Origin: Thiobacillus denitrificans
Lineage (GTDB): Bacteria > Pseudomonadota > Gammaproteobacteria > Burkholderiales > Thiobacillaceae
NCBI RefSeq assembly: GCF_001530125.1
Contig: NZ_LDUG01000025.1
Location: 164,572-228,571 of the forward strand
Direction of reading: 5' to 3'
DNA length: 64,000 bases
Position 1 is the stretch's first letter. The number at the start of each line of letters is the position of its first letter. The position numbers were made by a program, and so were the translations under genes. Below, piece after piece: positions 7,487 to 15,646 of the stretch. A model generated the notes under the pieces. It did not search any database. It was not told the origin of the DNA and saw only the letters and a program-made list of their open reading frames with translations.

Positions 7487-8119
7487 CTAACCTGAAATAT
7501 TTTGCAAGCTCTCCGCCGCGATCTCGCGCACGTCGGCATCCTCGTCCGTCAGCCGCGCGTCCAGCCACGGACGCGCGGCCGCATCCCCGCTCAGCCCCAG
7601 ATAATGGCAAGCGTCCGCCCGCACCCGCGCGTCTTCATGTTGCGACAGTTCACCCAAACGCGGCAGCAGCGCACGCAGGGTGTCGCTGCCGGCAAAATTT
7701 TCCAGCAACACCCCCGCACCCAGCCGCACGTTGAGGCTGGCGTCCACATTGCCGATGATCGGCAGCACGGCGGCCAGCAGGGCGGGGGCAGATTCGATCA
7801 TCGCCTGCGCTTTGGGCAACTGGCCTTCCTTCAACAGCATGTGAAAATAATCGGCCATACCCGTCTCGCTGTCGGCCTTGGCCGCCCACTCGGCGAGCTC
7901 GGCCTTGGCGTGGACACCGGCCAGTTCGATGCGGCCGATGCGCAGCCACGGCACCGAGCGCACGCCGAGCGCTTGCCCCACCTCGGGGTGCTGCTCCAGA
8001 TTGACCGCCTCCAGGCGGCCGACCGTGCCCTGCTTCACCAGCTCGGCCAGCGCGGTGAGCATCGCCGGGCAGTGCGGGCAATGGGTGGAAATCAGCAGCA
8101 GGGCGTCGGGTGCGGGCAT
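7487..8119 (-). CDS. Thioredoxin-fold protein fused to HEAT-like repeats
   Basis: 210 residues from the ATG at 8119. The N-terminal 80 residues form a thioredoxin/glutaredoxin-like domain with the redox pair C14-P-H-C17, followed by NLEQHPEVGQALGVRSVPW, where the cis-proline lies. After a helical linker, the C-terminal 100 residues read as HEAT-like repeats (HEDARVRADACHYLGLSGD, DEDADVREIAAESL). This suggests a disulfide/thiol protein with a protein-interaction scaffold. A longer start at 8176 would run into the divergent gene's start, so the internal Met is preferred. Confidence 0.75.
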   Translation of the reverse strand: MPAPDALLLISTHCPHCPAMLTALAELVKQGTVGRLEAVNLEQHPEVGQALGVRSVPWLRIGRIELAGVHAKAELAEWAAKADSETGMADYFHMLLKEGQLPKAQAMIESAPALLAAVLPIIGNVDASLNVRLGAGVLLENFAGSDTLRALLPRLGELSQHEDARVRADACHYLGLSGDAAARPWLDARLTDEDADVREIAAESLQNISG

Positions 8120-8174
8120 GGGCGATTGGTCGAATGCGATTGGTTGAATGGCGGCGTGGCAGGATAATGGCTGC

Positions 8175-8813
8175 ATGGAATTTACCATTCTCCCCGTCAC
8201 TCCGTATCAACAGAACTGCTCGCTGGTGTGGGATGCCGATGGCCGCGCGGCGCTGATCGACCCCGGCGGCGAGGCCGAACGCCTGCTGGCGGAAGTTGCT
8301 GCGCGCGGACTTACGCTGGAAAAAGTCCTGCTGACCCACGGCCATCTCGACCACGTCGGCGCGGCGGCGGAACTGCGCGATGCGCTCGGCATCCCCCTCA
8401 TCGGCCCGCAGCGCGAGGAGCAGTTCTGGCTCGACCTGTTACCGCAGCAGGCCGAGCTGTTCGGCTTTCCACCCGCGCTGGCGTTCACCCCCGACCAGTG
8501 GCTGGAGGACGGCGACCGGGTGGACGTCGGCAGCCTGCGCTTCGACGTGTTGCATTGTCCCGGCCACACCCCCGGCCATGTGGTGTTCTACCAGCCGCAG
8601 GCGCGGCTCGCCTTCGTCGGCGACGTGCTGTTCAAGGGCTCGATCGGCCGCACCGATTTTCCGCGCGGCGATCACGCAGCGCTGCTGGCCGCCATTCGCG
8701 ACAAGCTATTCCCGCTTGGCGATGACGTGCGCTTCGTGCCGGGGCACGGCGCCATGTCCACTTTCGGACATGAACGTCGCGAGAACCCCTTCGTTGACCT
8801 AGCGTCAGACTGA
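8175..8813 (+). CDS. MBL-fold hydrolase, glyoxalase II-like (YcbL type)
   Basis: 212 residues. The binuclear metal site is complete: T54-H-G-H-L-D-H60, the later CPGHTPGHV histidine, GDVLF aspartate and PGHG histidine. Size and GDVLFKGSIGRTDFPRGDH agree with the short YcbL/type II glyoxalase subgroup, which lacks the C-terminal substrate-binding domain of GloB. It probably hydrolyses glutathione or related thioesters. The start at ATG 8175 is chosen because FTILPVTPYQQNC is the usual N-terminus. It is divergent from the thioredoxin-HEAT gene, with only 55 bases between. Confidence 0.9.
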   Translation: MEFTILPVTPYQQNCSLVWDADGRAALIDPGGEAERLLAEVAARGLTLEKVLLTHGHLDHVGAAAELRDALGIPLIGPQREEQFWLDLLPQQAELFGFPPALAFTPDQWLEDGDRVDVGSLRFDVLHCPGHTPGHVVFYQPQARLAFVGDVLFKGSIGRTDFPRGDHAALLAAIRDKLFPLGDDVRFVPGHGAMSTFGHERRENPFVDLASD

Positions 8814-8853
8814 CATCCGCCCTGCGGGCCACAAAAAATTAAAGGAGTCTGAC

Positions 8854-10215
8854 ATGAAGCCTTCGTATTTCCCGTTTTCCCTGCTCTGTGCGGCCTTGCT
8901 GCTTCCTGCCGCAGCACAGGCGCAAAATCTGACTGCCATCGTCAATCCTCCACCCGAGGCGCCATCGCTCACGCAGGCCGCGCAAGGCGTGCTGGATGCG
9001 GTGAATAAACGCGTGCCGCAATTGGACACCCAAGGCCTGCTGGCGCAGCTGAAAGCGCAGCCGACAACCGTTGTCATCGATGTGCGCTCTCCCGCCGAGC
9101 TGAACCTGTCGGGCTATATCGACGCGCCGCTTTTTTTCAATATCGATCGCGGATTTCTTGAATATCAGATCGAGGCGCGCGTGCCGGACAAGGCCACGCC
9201 CATCGTCGTTTATTGCGGTGTCAACCAGCGCAGCCCGCTGGCAGCCGAAACGCTGATGAAGCTCGGCTACAAGAACGTGAAGAACTACCGCGACGGCTTC
9301 TTCAATTGGAAGCGCGCCGGCCTGCCGATCCAGCAATTCGACAAGGCGCCTACATCCTTCCTGTACGACCTGCCGCAGGAAATCATCCCCGGCGTGTGGT
9401 CGGCGATCGGCGCCACCGCGCCGGGCACCTACGTGAACGCCGGCCACAACAACAACCTGTCGTTTGTCATCACCGACGACGGCGTGCTGGTGGTGAACGC
9501 CGGCGACAACTATCTGCTGGCGCAAAGCCTGCACGAGGAAATCAAGAAGCGCACCAAGCAGCCGGTGAAATACGTGGTGCTGGAAAACAGCCAGGGCCAC
9601 GCCATGCTCGGCGCCAACTACTGGAAGGAACAGGGCGTCACCATCATCGCCCACCGCGACACAGCGAAGCAGATGGAAAAGACCGGCTACGACGTGCTGG
9701 CGGGCATGCGCAACCGCGCACGCGACAAGGCGTTCAAGACCGAGTTCGTGATGCCCGACAAGCTCTACGACGACAAACTCGAGCTGAAAATGGGCTCGTG
9801 GAATTTGCAGATCCTGCACCTCGGCCCCTCGCACAGCCACGGCGACACCATGGTGTGGCTGCCCGAGAAGAAACTGGTGATCGCCGGCGACACCGCCTTC
9901 CACATCCGCATGCTGCCCATTTTCGAGGACACCGACACCGCCAAGTGGGTCGAGACCTGGGACACCTTCGAGGCGCTGGGCGCCGATATTGTCATCCCCG
10001 GCCACGGCGGGCCGACCGACATGGCCACCGTGCGCAAGTGGACGCACGATTACCTGGTGCACCTGCGCGCGAAAGTCGCCGAAGTCGTCAAGGCCGGCGG
10101 CTCGCTCGACGACGCCTACAAGGTCGACCAGTCGGCCTACATGCACCTGCACACTGCCGATGAGCTTGCGCGCAGCAACGCCGGGCGGGTTTTTCGGGCG
10201 ATGGAGTTCGAATAG
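8854..10215 (+). CDS. Exported rhodanese-MBL fusion with altered metal motif
   Basis: 453 residues with a signal peptide (cut near residue 23, AAAQAQ). Residues about 50-150 are a rhodanese domain with the catalytic cysteine C121 in VVYCGVNQRS. From about 165 an MBL-fold domain follows. Its late motifs are intact (H327-S-H-G-D331, GDT with D346, PGHG with H384). The first motif, normally HxHxDH, reads ENSQGHAMLGAN (244-255), so most first-site ligands are missing. A strong AAAGGAG site precedes the ATG. Its location would be the periplasm; sulfur-transfer chemistry is a plausible but unproven role. Confidence 0.8.
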   Translation: MKPSYFPFSLLCAALLLPAAAQAQNLTAIVNPPPEAPSLTQAAQGVLDAVNKRVPQLDTQGLLAQLKAQPTTVVIDVRSPAELNLSGYIDAPLFFNIDRGFLEYQIEARVPDKATPIVVYCGVNQRSPLAAETLMKLGYKNVKNYRDGFFNWKRAGLPIQQFDKAPTSFLYDLPQEIIPGVWSAIGATAPGTYVNAGHNNNLSFVITDDGVLVVNAGDNYLLAQSLHEEIKKRTKQPVKYVVLENSQGHAMLGANYWKEQGVTIIAHRDTAKQMEKTGYDVLAGMRNRARDKAFKTEFVMPDKLYDDKLELKMGSWNLQILHLGPSHSHGDTMVWLPEKKLVIAGDTAFHIRMLPIFEDTDTAKWVETWDTFEALGADIVIPGHGGPTDMATVRKWTHDYLVHLRAKVAEVVKAGGSLDDAYKVDQSAYMHLHTADELARSNAGRVFRAMEFE

Positions 10216-10263
10216 TAGGAGGCTCGCCCCGGGCCGATGCCGTGGTGTATGCATGGGTGCGAA

Positions 10264-10300
10264 AATCGCGGCGAGGGCGCCGCTCCCACAGGATGTGGGG
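10264..10300. repeat. Double hairpin between convergent genes, REP-like
   Basis: GCGGCG (10268-10273) pairs with CGCCGC (10278-10283), and CCCACA (10285-10290) pairs with TGTGGG (10294-10299). The element sits in the 103-base gap between the ends of the rhodanese-MBL gene and arginase, a usual place for REP-type palindromes or a shared terminator. No T-tract is seen. Confidence 0.4.
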
Positions 10301-10318
10301 GTTCGGCCTCGGGCCGGC

Positions 10319-11212
10319 TTATTTCAGCGGCGTGATCGCGTCGACCAGCGCGCCGGCGGCGTCGGCGGTGGCGTGACCGCGATCGCGGCGCGGGTTGTAC
10401 TCGACGATTTCCATCGCCACGAAAGCCGGGTCGCCGCGCAGTTGCGACAAGGCAGCGGCGAGTTCGGCGCGGCGCAGCCCGCCCGGCACCGGGGTGCCGA
10501 CGCCCGGCTCTTCTTCCGGGTCGAGCGCATCCAGATCCACGCTCACACCGAAGCCGACGGTGCCCTGCCGCACAATGGCGAGCGCCTCGTCGAATACTTC
10601 GGCCAGCCCGCGTCGGCGGATTTCATCCATGTCGAACACCCGCACGCCCAGTTGCTGCAGCAGCACGGCCTCGCCCGCCTCGAAGCTGCGCACGCCGATC
10701 AGGCACACGTGCTCGGGGCGCAGCTTGGCTTCGGGTCCGTCGATCGCGGTGAGCGCCGCGTCGCCGTGGCCGAGCAGCGCGGCCAGCGGCATGCCGTGGA
10801 TCTGCCCGCTCGGCGTGGTGGCAAAGGTGTGGCTGTCCATGTGGGCGTCGATCCAGATCAGGCCAATTGGCCCGCGGTCGGCCAGCGCGCGATGCACCCC
10901 GCTCCAGGTGCCGATCGCGCAGGAATGGTCGCCACCCACCACCAGCGGAAAATTTCCTGTTTGCAGCACCGCCTCCACTTCAGCGGCCAGCCGCGCACTC
11001 AGCGCGGCCACCGCATGCAGCGGCGTGTCCCGCGCTTCGCGCGGCACGCGCAGGATCGCGTCCCACGCCACGTGCTGCAGCGGCGTGGCGTGGAATACGC
11101 GGTAACGGCGTAGCGCGTCCGGCCCCTCGGCGCAGCCCGGGTCGGGCGCACCGGCGCAACTGGCGGCGCCGATGACGATGATGCTGCGAGGTGAAGAGGA
11201 AGCCGACTTCAT
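10319..11212 (-). CDS. rocF: Arginase/ureohydrolase family protein
   Basis: 297 residues. All manganese-site motifs are present: GGDHS (about residue 93), IDAHMDSHT, and SVDLDALDP (about residue 226), followed by the EYNP substrate loop. The PEEEPGVGTPVPGG segment matches arginases more than agmatinases. Reaction: L-arginine to ornithine and urea, cytoplasmic. The gene symbol is by family resemblance. It lies 26 bases downstream of nothing in the same operon sense: the dehydrogenase gene upstream (11239-12711) is co-directional and could be read through into it. Confidence 0.87.
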   Translation of the reverse strand: MKSASSSPRSIIVIGAASCAGAPDPGCAEGPDALRRYRVFHATPLQHVAWDAILRVPREARDTPLHAVAALSARLAAEVEAVLQTGNFPLVVGGDHSCAIGTWSGVHRALADRGPIGLIWIDAHMDSHTFATTPSGQIHGMPLAALLGHGDAALTAIDGPEAKLRPEHVCLIGVRSFEAGEAVLLQQLGVRVFDMDEIRRRGLAEVFDEALAIVRQGTVGFGVSVDLDALDPEEEPGVGTPVPGGLRRAELAAALSQLRGDPAFVAMEIVEYNPRRDRGHATADAAGALVDAITPLK

Positions 11213-11238
11213 GCTGTTTGCCTGGCAGGCACCAAGGC

Positions 11239-12711
11239 TTATCCCAGGCCTCCCAGATTCACATATTTCGTTTCCAGGTATTCGTCGATCCCGCTGCGCC
11301 CGCCCTCGCGACCCAGCCCCGACTGCTTGACGCCGCCGAACGCCGCCTCGGCAGTGGAGATCACGCCGGCGTTGATGCCGACCATGCCGTAGTCGAGCTG
11401 CTCGGCCAGCCGCCAGGCGCGGCCGAGGTCGCGCGTGTAGGCATAGGCGGCGAGACCGAACTCGGTGTCGTTCGCCATGCGGATCACCTCGGCTTCATTG
11501 GCAAAGCGGATCAGCGGCGCCACCGGGCCGAAGGTCTCCTCGCGGCAGACCTGCATGTCGGGCGTGCAGTGGCTCAACACCGTCGGCTGGAAGAACTGCC
11601 CGCCGAGCGCGTGGCGGTGCCCACCGGTGAGGAGCTTGGCGCCGTGCGCGAGCGCGTCGGCGATGTGCGCCTCAACCTTGGCGAGCGCGGCAGCGTTGAT
11701 CAGCGGCCCGGTTTCCACGCCCGGCGTGAAGCCCTCGCCCACTTTCAGCTGCGCTACGGCCGAACTGAATTTCTCGGCGAAGGCATCGAAGATTGCATCC
11801 TGCACGAACACGCGGTTGGCGCACACGCAGGTCTGCCCACTGTTACGGTACTTGCTGGCGAGCGCCCCCGCCACTGCCGCGTCGAGGTCGGCGTCGTCGA
11901 ACACGATGAAGGGCGCGTTGCCGCCGAGTTCGAGCGAGACGTGCTTCAAGGTGCCGGCGCTCCGCGCGAGGAGCTGCTTGCCCACCGAAGTTGAGCCGGT
12001 AAACGAGACTTTTCTGACCAGCGGATGCGAGGTCAGCACATTGCCTATCGTCGTCGCGTCGCCGGTGACCACATTCAGCACCCCCGGCGGCAGCCCCGCG
12101 CGTTGCGCCAATTCGGCCAGCGCCAGCGCGGTGAACGGCGTTTGCGAAGCCGGCTTCGCCACCACCGTGCAGCCCGCAGCAAGCGCTGCACCGGCCTTGC
12201 GCGTCAGCATCGCGGCAGGGAAATTCCACGGCGTGATCAGCGCCGCCACGCCGACGGGTTGCTTCAGCGTGAACAGGCGCCGGTCCGCCCACGGCGACAG
12301 CACCACGTCGCCGTACACGCGCCGCGCCTCCTCGGCGAACCACTCGATGAAACTTGCCGCGTAGTCGATTTCGCCCAGTGCCTCGGCCAGCGGCTTGCCC
12401 TGTTCGGACACCATGATTGCAGCGAGATCATCGCGGTGCTGCAGGACCAGGTCGAACCAGCGGCGCAAAAGCTGCGAACGGGATTTCGCCGTCTGGTCGC
12501 GCCAGGCGGGAAAAGCCAAAGATGCCGCTTCAATCGCCCGTTCGACATCAGTGACACTGCAGCTCGGCGCGTGGCCGACAATTTCTGCATTAGCCGGATT
12601 GCGAACGGCAAAGCGCGCGCCGCTGGCGGCAGCCTGCCACTCGCCACCGATTAGCGTCTGCTGCCGGAACAGGGTGGGGTCGGTGAGTTTCACGGTAGGT
12701 GGCATTCCCAT
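11239..12711 (-). CDS. gabD: NAD(P)-dependent succinate-semialdehyde dehydrogenase
   Basis: 490 residues, the usual length. The aldehyde dehydrogenase signature is complete: NFPAAMLTRK, the GSTSVGKQL cofactor loop, the general-base glutamate in SLELGGNAPF and the catalytic cysteine in NSGQTCVCANRV. The GabD subgroup is suggested by PTVLSHCTPDMQVCREETFGP-type sequence and the C-terminal FGGVKQSGLGREGG. It oxidises succinate semialdehyde to succinate, feeding GABA or polyamine breakdown into the TCA cycle; with arginase downstream, an arginine/polyamine catabolic pairing is plausible. Confidence 0.88.
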   Translation of the reverse strand: MGMPPTVKLTDPTLFRQQTLIGGEWQAAASGARFAVRNPANAEIVGHAPSCSVTDVERAIEAASLAFPAWRDQTAKSRSQLLRRWFDLVLQHRDDLAAIMVSEQGKPLAEALGEIDYAASFIEWFAEEARRVYGDVVLSPWADRRLFTLKQPVGVAALITPWNFPAAMLTRKAGAALAAGCTVVAKPASQTPFTALALAELAQRAGLPPGVLNVVTGDATTIGNVLTSHPLVRKVSFTGSTSVGKQLLARSAGTLKHVSLELGGNAPFIVFDDADLDAAVAGALASKYRNSGQTCVCANRVFVQDAIFDAFAEKFSSAVAQLKVGEGFTPGVETGPLINAAALAKVEAHIADALAHGAKLLTGGHRHALGGQFFQPTVLSHCTPDMQVCREETFGPVAPLIRFANEAEVIRMANDTEFGLAAYAYTRDLGRAWRLAEQLDYGMVGINAGVISTAEAAFGGVKQSGLGREGGRSGIDEYLETKYVNLGGLG

Positions 12712-12776
12712 ATTGGATACAAGACTGAGGGCTCATTGTGCCTCACCCCGGAACCTGTCGGCCCTGCCTTGGACAT

Positions 12777-13307
12777 TCAGTTTTCCCGGTAAGCCTCTAC
12801 CTGGATGCGCATGCCAAAGCGGGAACGCTGAAGCGTGCCGCGTGCATCGGCACCACAACGCCACTTGCCGGAAAGCGGGTTCAATCCGCACTTGATGCGG
12901 GCAATCTCCAGCCTCATCGGTTGAGCCATGCCCAGCATCGTCAACTTGCCTTCAATTGCCGCCAGTCGATCCTGCTCGAAGATGAAACGCTGGCTACGGA
13001 AAATGATGGCGGGGTGGCGGCCGACATCGAACCAGGCCGCGCCCTTGAGGACGGCATCGCGCTCATCGTTTCCCGTGTTAAGCGAATCGGCATCGATAAC
13101 GACATTAAGACGTCCGGTATGTTGCTCAACATCGTATTCAAGGCTGCCGTGGATGCGGTCGAAGCGGCCGCGCTGGGTAAAAATCCAGAGTTGATCGATT
13201 TCAAATTGCGCGACGGTATGGCTGGAATCAAGCTGGAAAGTCGCAGACCCAACCGGGCGACTTAACAGCGACGCGAGGAAAACTATCAGGAGTCGGAATC
13301 GCAACAT
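12777..13307 (-). CDS. YceI-family periplasmic lipid-binding protein
   Basis: 176 residues with a signal peptide ending near residue 21 (SRPVGSA). The mature part follows the YceI lipocalin-like pattern: FQLDSSHTVAQFEI at the start, GRFDRIHGSLEYD, DSLNTGNDERD, and FRSQRF in the strand region. YceI proteins bind isoprenoid-like lipids in a beta-barrel; the physiological role is poorly known. Two cysteines in the C-terminal third (KCGLNPLSGKWRCG) could form a disulfide. It appears to be a single-gene unit. Confidence 0.87.
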   Translation of the reverse strand: MLRFRLLIVFLASLLSRPVGSATFQLDSSHTVAQFEIDQLWIFTQRGRFDRIHGSLEYDVEQHTGRLNVVIDADSLNTGNDERDAVLKGAAWFDVGRHPAIIFRSQRFIFEQDRLAAIEGKLTMLGMAQPMRLEIARIKCGLNPLSGKWRCGADARGTLQRSRFGMRIQVEAYREN

Positions 13308-13381
13308 GGCTTTTCCTTAGTGTGAAAGTCTGGCCGCGAGCAAACGGGTTCCCGGACCTGAAAGGCCGCTCGCCTCAGGCG

Positions 13382-13735
13382 TTAGTGTCTGGCTTCGGCG
13401 ATGAGCGCTTCCAGCAGATCGATCAGCGTTTGTCCCGGCGTATCGCTCGTGGGCAAATGTCGCACTGCAATCTCACGTGCCTCGCACGCGGCCGTATCGA
13501 CTACCGCCGGGCCGGTGACGATGATGCGGATGAGCTTGTGCAACTGGCCGATTGCATCGGCATTGATCGGTGTGGCATGAGTGATGACGGTGGTAGACCA
13601 GAACAGCCGCGGCACGATGTCGGCTGCGTCCGAATCGGGATACTCGCTCCAGTTGTGGTCGAAGTTCGGGATCGGCAGGTCGTCTGCGGTAAAGGCGGCA
13701 CAATCAAGAAAAGCGATGCGCTCCTTCACGCTCAT
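13382..13735 (-). CDS. Stand-alone N-terminal domain of a D-2-hydroxyacid dehydrogenase
   Basis: 117 residues that align end to end with the first ~115 residues of the complete HprA-like protein at 23475-24425: IAFLD against IVFLD, PNFDHNWSEY against PSFVHEWIDY, VVITHATPINADAI against VIISNKVKLPGEML. The substrate/catalytic half-domain is present, but the NAD-binding Rossmann domain and catalytic Arg/Glu/His are absent. The ATG overlaps the stop of the upstream reductase gene (ATGA), so it is probably translated. It may be a decayed paralogue or a domain kept for another role such as heterodimer formation or ligand binding. Confidence 0.65.
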   Translation of the reverse strand: MSVKERIAFLDCAAFTADDLPIPNFDHNWSEYPDSDAADIVPRLFWSTTVITHATPINADAIGQLHKLIRIIVTGPAVVDTAACEAREIAVRHLPTSDTPGQTLIDLLEALIAEARH

Positions 13736-14610
13736 TTCCCTTCGCCCACCAGCCGCTCCAGCGCGCGCATGATCGCCGACGAATCGAGTTCGCTGTCGCC
13801 CGCGCCCATCAGCGCGTTCATCTGCTGCGCGATCAGCGCGGCGCCGGGCAATGGTGTGGCGGTTTCCTGCGCGTTGTCCATGACGATGGCCATGTCCTTG
13901 TGGTGCAGTTTGACCTTGAAGCCGGGCTTGTAGTTGGCGTCGAGCATGCGCTGGCCGTGGACTTCGAGGATGCGGCTGCCGGCGAAGCCGCCCAGCAGCG
14001 CTTCGCGCATCTTGACCGGGTCGACGCCGTTGCGCCGTGCCAGCAGGATCGCCTCGGCGACGCCCTCGAAGGTGAGGCCGACGACAATCTGGTTGCAGCA
14101 TTTGACGACCTGGCCGGCGCCGTGGCCGCCGACGTGGACGATGTTCTTGCCGAGGATTTCGAACAGCGGACGGATCTTTTCGAAAATCGGCGCTTCGCCG
14201 CCGACCATGATTGACAGCGTGCTTTCGCGGGCGCCGGTCTCGCCGCCCGACACCGGCGCATCGAGCATGTGAACGCCGCGTTCGGCCAGCGCGGCGGCAA
14301 TGCGGCGGGTGGCGGCGGGCGACACGGTGCTCATGTCGACGATGGTGTGGCCGGGGCGGGCGCCGTGCACCAGGCCGCGGTCACCAAGGATGATCTGCTC
14401 GACGTCGGTGGTGTCGGAGACGACGGTGAAGGTGATGTCGGACTCGGCGGCGACCTCGGTGGGCGTGCCCTTGCCGAGCGCGCCGGCGACCAGCATCGGT
14501 TCGAGGCGGTCGAAGCGGCGGCCGTAGACGAACAGCTGATGCCCGGCGCGCAGCAGGTTTTCCGCCATGGGGCGGCCCATGATGCCGCTGCCGATGAATC
14601 CGATTTTCAT
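13732..14610 (-). CDS. Beta-hydroxyacid dehydrogenase, GarR/GlxR type
   Basis: 292 residues. The N-terminal Rossmann domain starts GFIGSGIMGRPMAENL; the substrate loop is MLDAPVSGGETGA; the catalytic lysine lies in GAGQVVKCCNQI. This is the tartronate-semialdehyde reductase/3-hydroxyisobutyrate dehydrogenase family. It is a clear paralogue of the reductase at 24544-25422, sharing FAGSRILEVHG and the KPGFKVKLHHKD region. It overlaps both its neighbours by ATGA: the carrier gene upstream and the HprA-like half gene downstream. Exact substrate is unproven. Confidence 0.88.
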   Translation of the reverse strand: MKIGFIGSGIMGRPMAENLLRAGHQLFVYGRRFDRLEPMLVAGALGKGTPTEVAAESDITFTVVSDTTDVEQIILGDRGLVHGARPGHTIVDMSTVSPAATRRIAAALAERGVHMLDAPVSGGETGARESTLSIMVGGEAPIFEKIRPLFEILGKNIVHVGGHGAGQVVKCCNQIVVGLTFEGVAEAILLARRNGVDPVKMREALLGGFAGSRILEVHGQRMLDANYKPGFKVKLHHKDMAIVMDNAQETATPLPGAALIAQQMNALMGAGDSELDSSAIMRALERLVGEGK

Positions 14611-15563
14611 GATGCGATCCCTTTTACGACGACAAGCCAGAATGGCAGCGTAACCAATCCCACCAGCGTTGACCAGCCCATGATGAGCCCCGCCAGGCGG
14701 GTGTCCAGTCCGAAGCGATCGGCCAGCGCGATGACCATCACCATGGTCGGCATGGCGGCTTCCAGCACGCCGGCTTCGCCGGGTTCGGTGAGCTTGCCGG
14801 GCCACGCCAGCGCAATGCCCAGCGCCAGGAGTGGCATCAGCGCGAGCTTGATGCCCAGCGCGACGAAAACGGCTTTTTGCGGGCGCAGGTCGTGCCACGG
14901 GATGGTCAGGCCCAGCACGAACAGCATCAGCGGAATGGTCGGGCTGCCGGCCCAGCGCGCGGCCTCGATCAAGGGGTCGAGCGCCGCGCCGGAGAGGTTG
15001 ACCGCGATGCCCGCGGCGAAGCCCCACACCGGCGGCAGTTTCAGCCACATCGACAGGAACGAGGCGTGCTCGGCGTGCTTGCCGCAGCGGAAGGCGATCC
15101 ACACGCCGAGCGACCACACCAGCGGGGTGGTGGCGAGCATGTCGGCGAAGAAGGGATAGCGCGCGCCGGATTCACCGTACACCGTGGTGAGGAAGGGATA
15201 GCCAAAGAACAGCACGTTGCCGAAGCCGGACGCCAGCATGATGGCGCCGCGCTGTGGCCGCGACAGGCCGCGTCCGAGCGGGGTGGCGAACAGCGCCAGC
15301 GCGGCCAGCGCCAGGCCGAACAGGGTGGCGGCACCGAGAATCAGCGGCACCTGCAGGATGGCGAGGTCAACTGTGGCGGATGCGCCTGCCGCGAAGAACA
15401 GCATCGGCGCAAAAAAATTCAGCACCAGCCGGTTGATTTCGCCGCGCAGGCCGACGACGGAAATACCGCTTTGCCAACGCGGCCAGATGGCGCCTGCGGC
15501 GATCAGCAGGGACAGGGGCAACAGCGTCTTAAGCAGCAGTTGCTGGGCGAGCTCGGCAGACAT
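14607..15563 (-). CDS. AEC-family organic acid carrier
   Basis: 318 residues from the ATG at 15563, with about ten membrane segments in two five-helix halves. Landmarks: NRLVLNFFAPMLFFAAG, LASGFGNVLFFGYPFL, and PTIPLMLFVLGLTIPW in the second half, the pattern of auxin-efflux-carrier/malonate-transporter proteins. Another in-frame start pair lies at 15593-15596, and neither choice has a strong ribosome site. Translational overlap with the GarR-type gene suggests that it moves the acid handled by that enzyme. Confidence 0.8.
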   Translation of the reverse strand: MSAELAQQLLLKTLLPLSLLIAAGAIWPRWQSGISVVGLRGEINRLVLNFFAPMLFFAAGASATVDLAILQVPLILGAATLFGLALAALALFATPLGRGLSRPQRGAIMLASGFGNVLFFGYPFLTTVYGESGARYPFFADMLATTPLVWSLGVWIAFRCGKHAEHASFLSMWLKLPPVWGFAAGIAVNLSGAALDPLIEAARWAGSPTIPLMLFVLGLTIPWHDLRPQKAVFVALGIKLALMPLLALGIALAWPGKLTEPGEAGVLEAAMPTMVMVIALADRFGLDTRLAGLIMGWSTLVGLVTLPFWLVVVKGIAS

Positions 15564-15646
15564 GAGGCGGGATGCAAACAGACGGGCGCTCATCATAACG
15601 CCGCCGCAGGACAGCTGGCGCGAGAAGCGCGCCAGCTGGTGAAGGA

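Noticed and set aside
8839..10254. 471-codon minus-strand frame antisense to the rhodanese-MBL gene
   Set aside because: Compositional artefact; the plus-strand protein has signal peptide and domain motifs.
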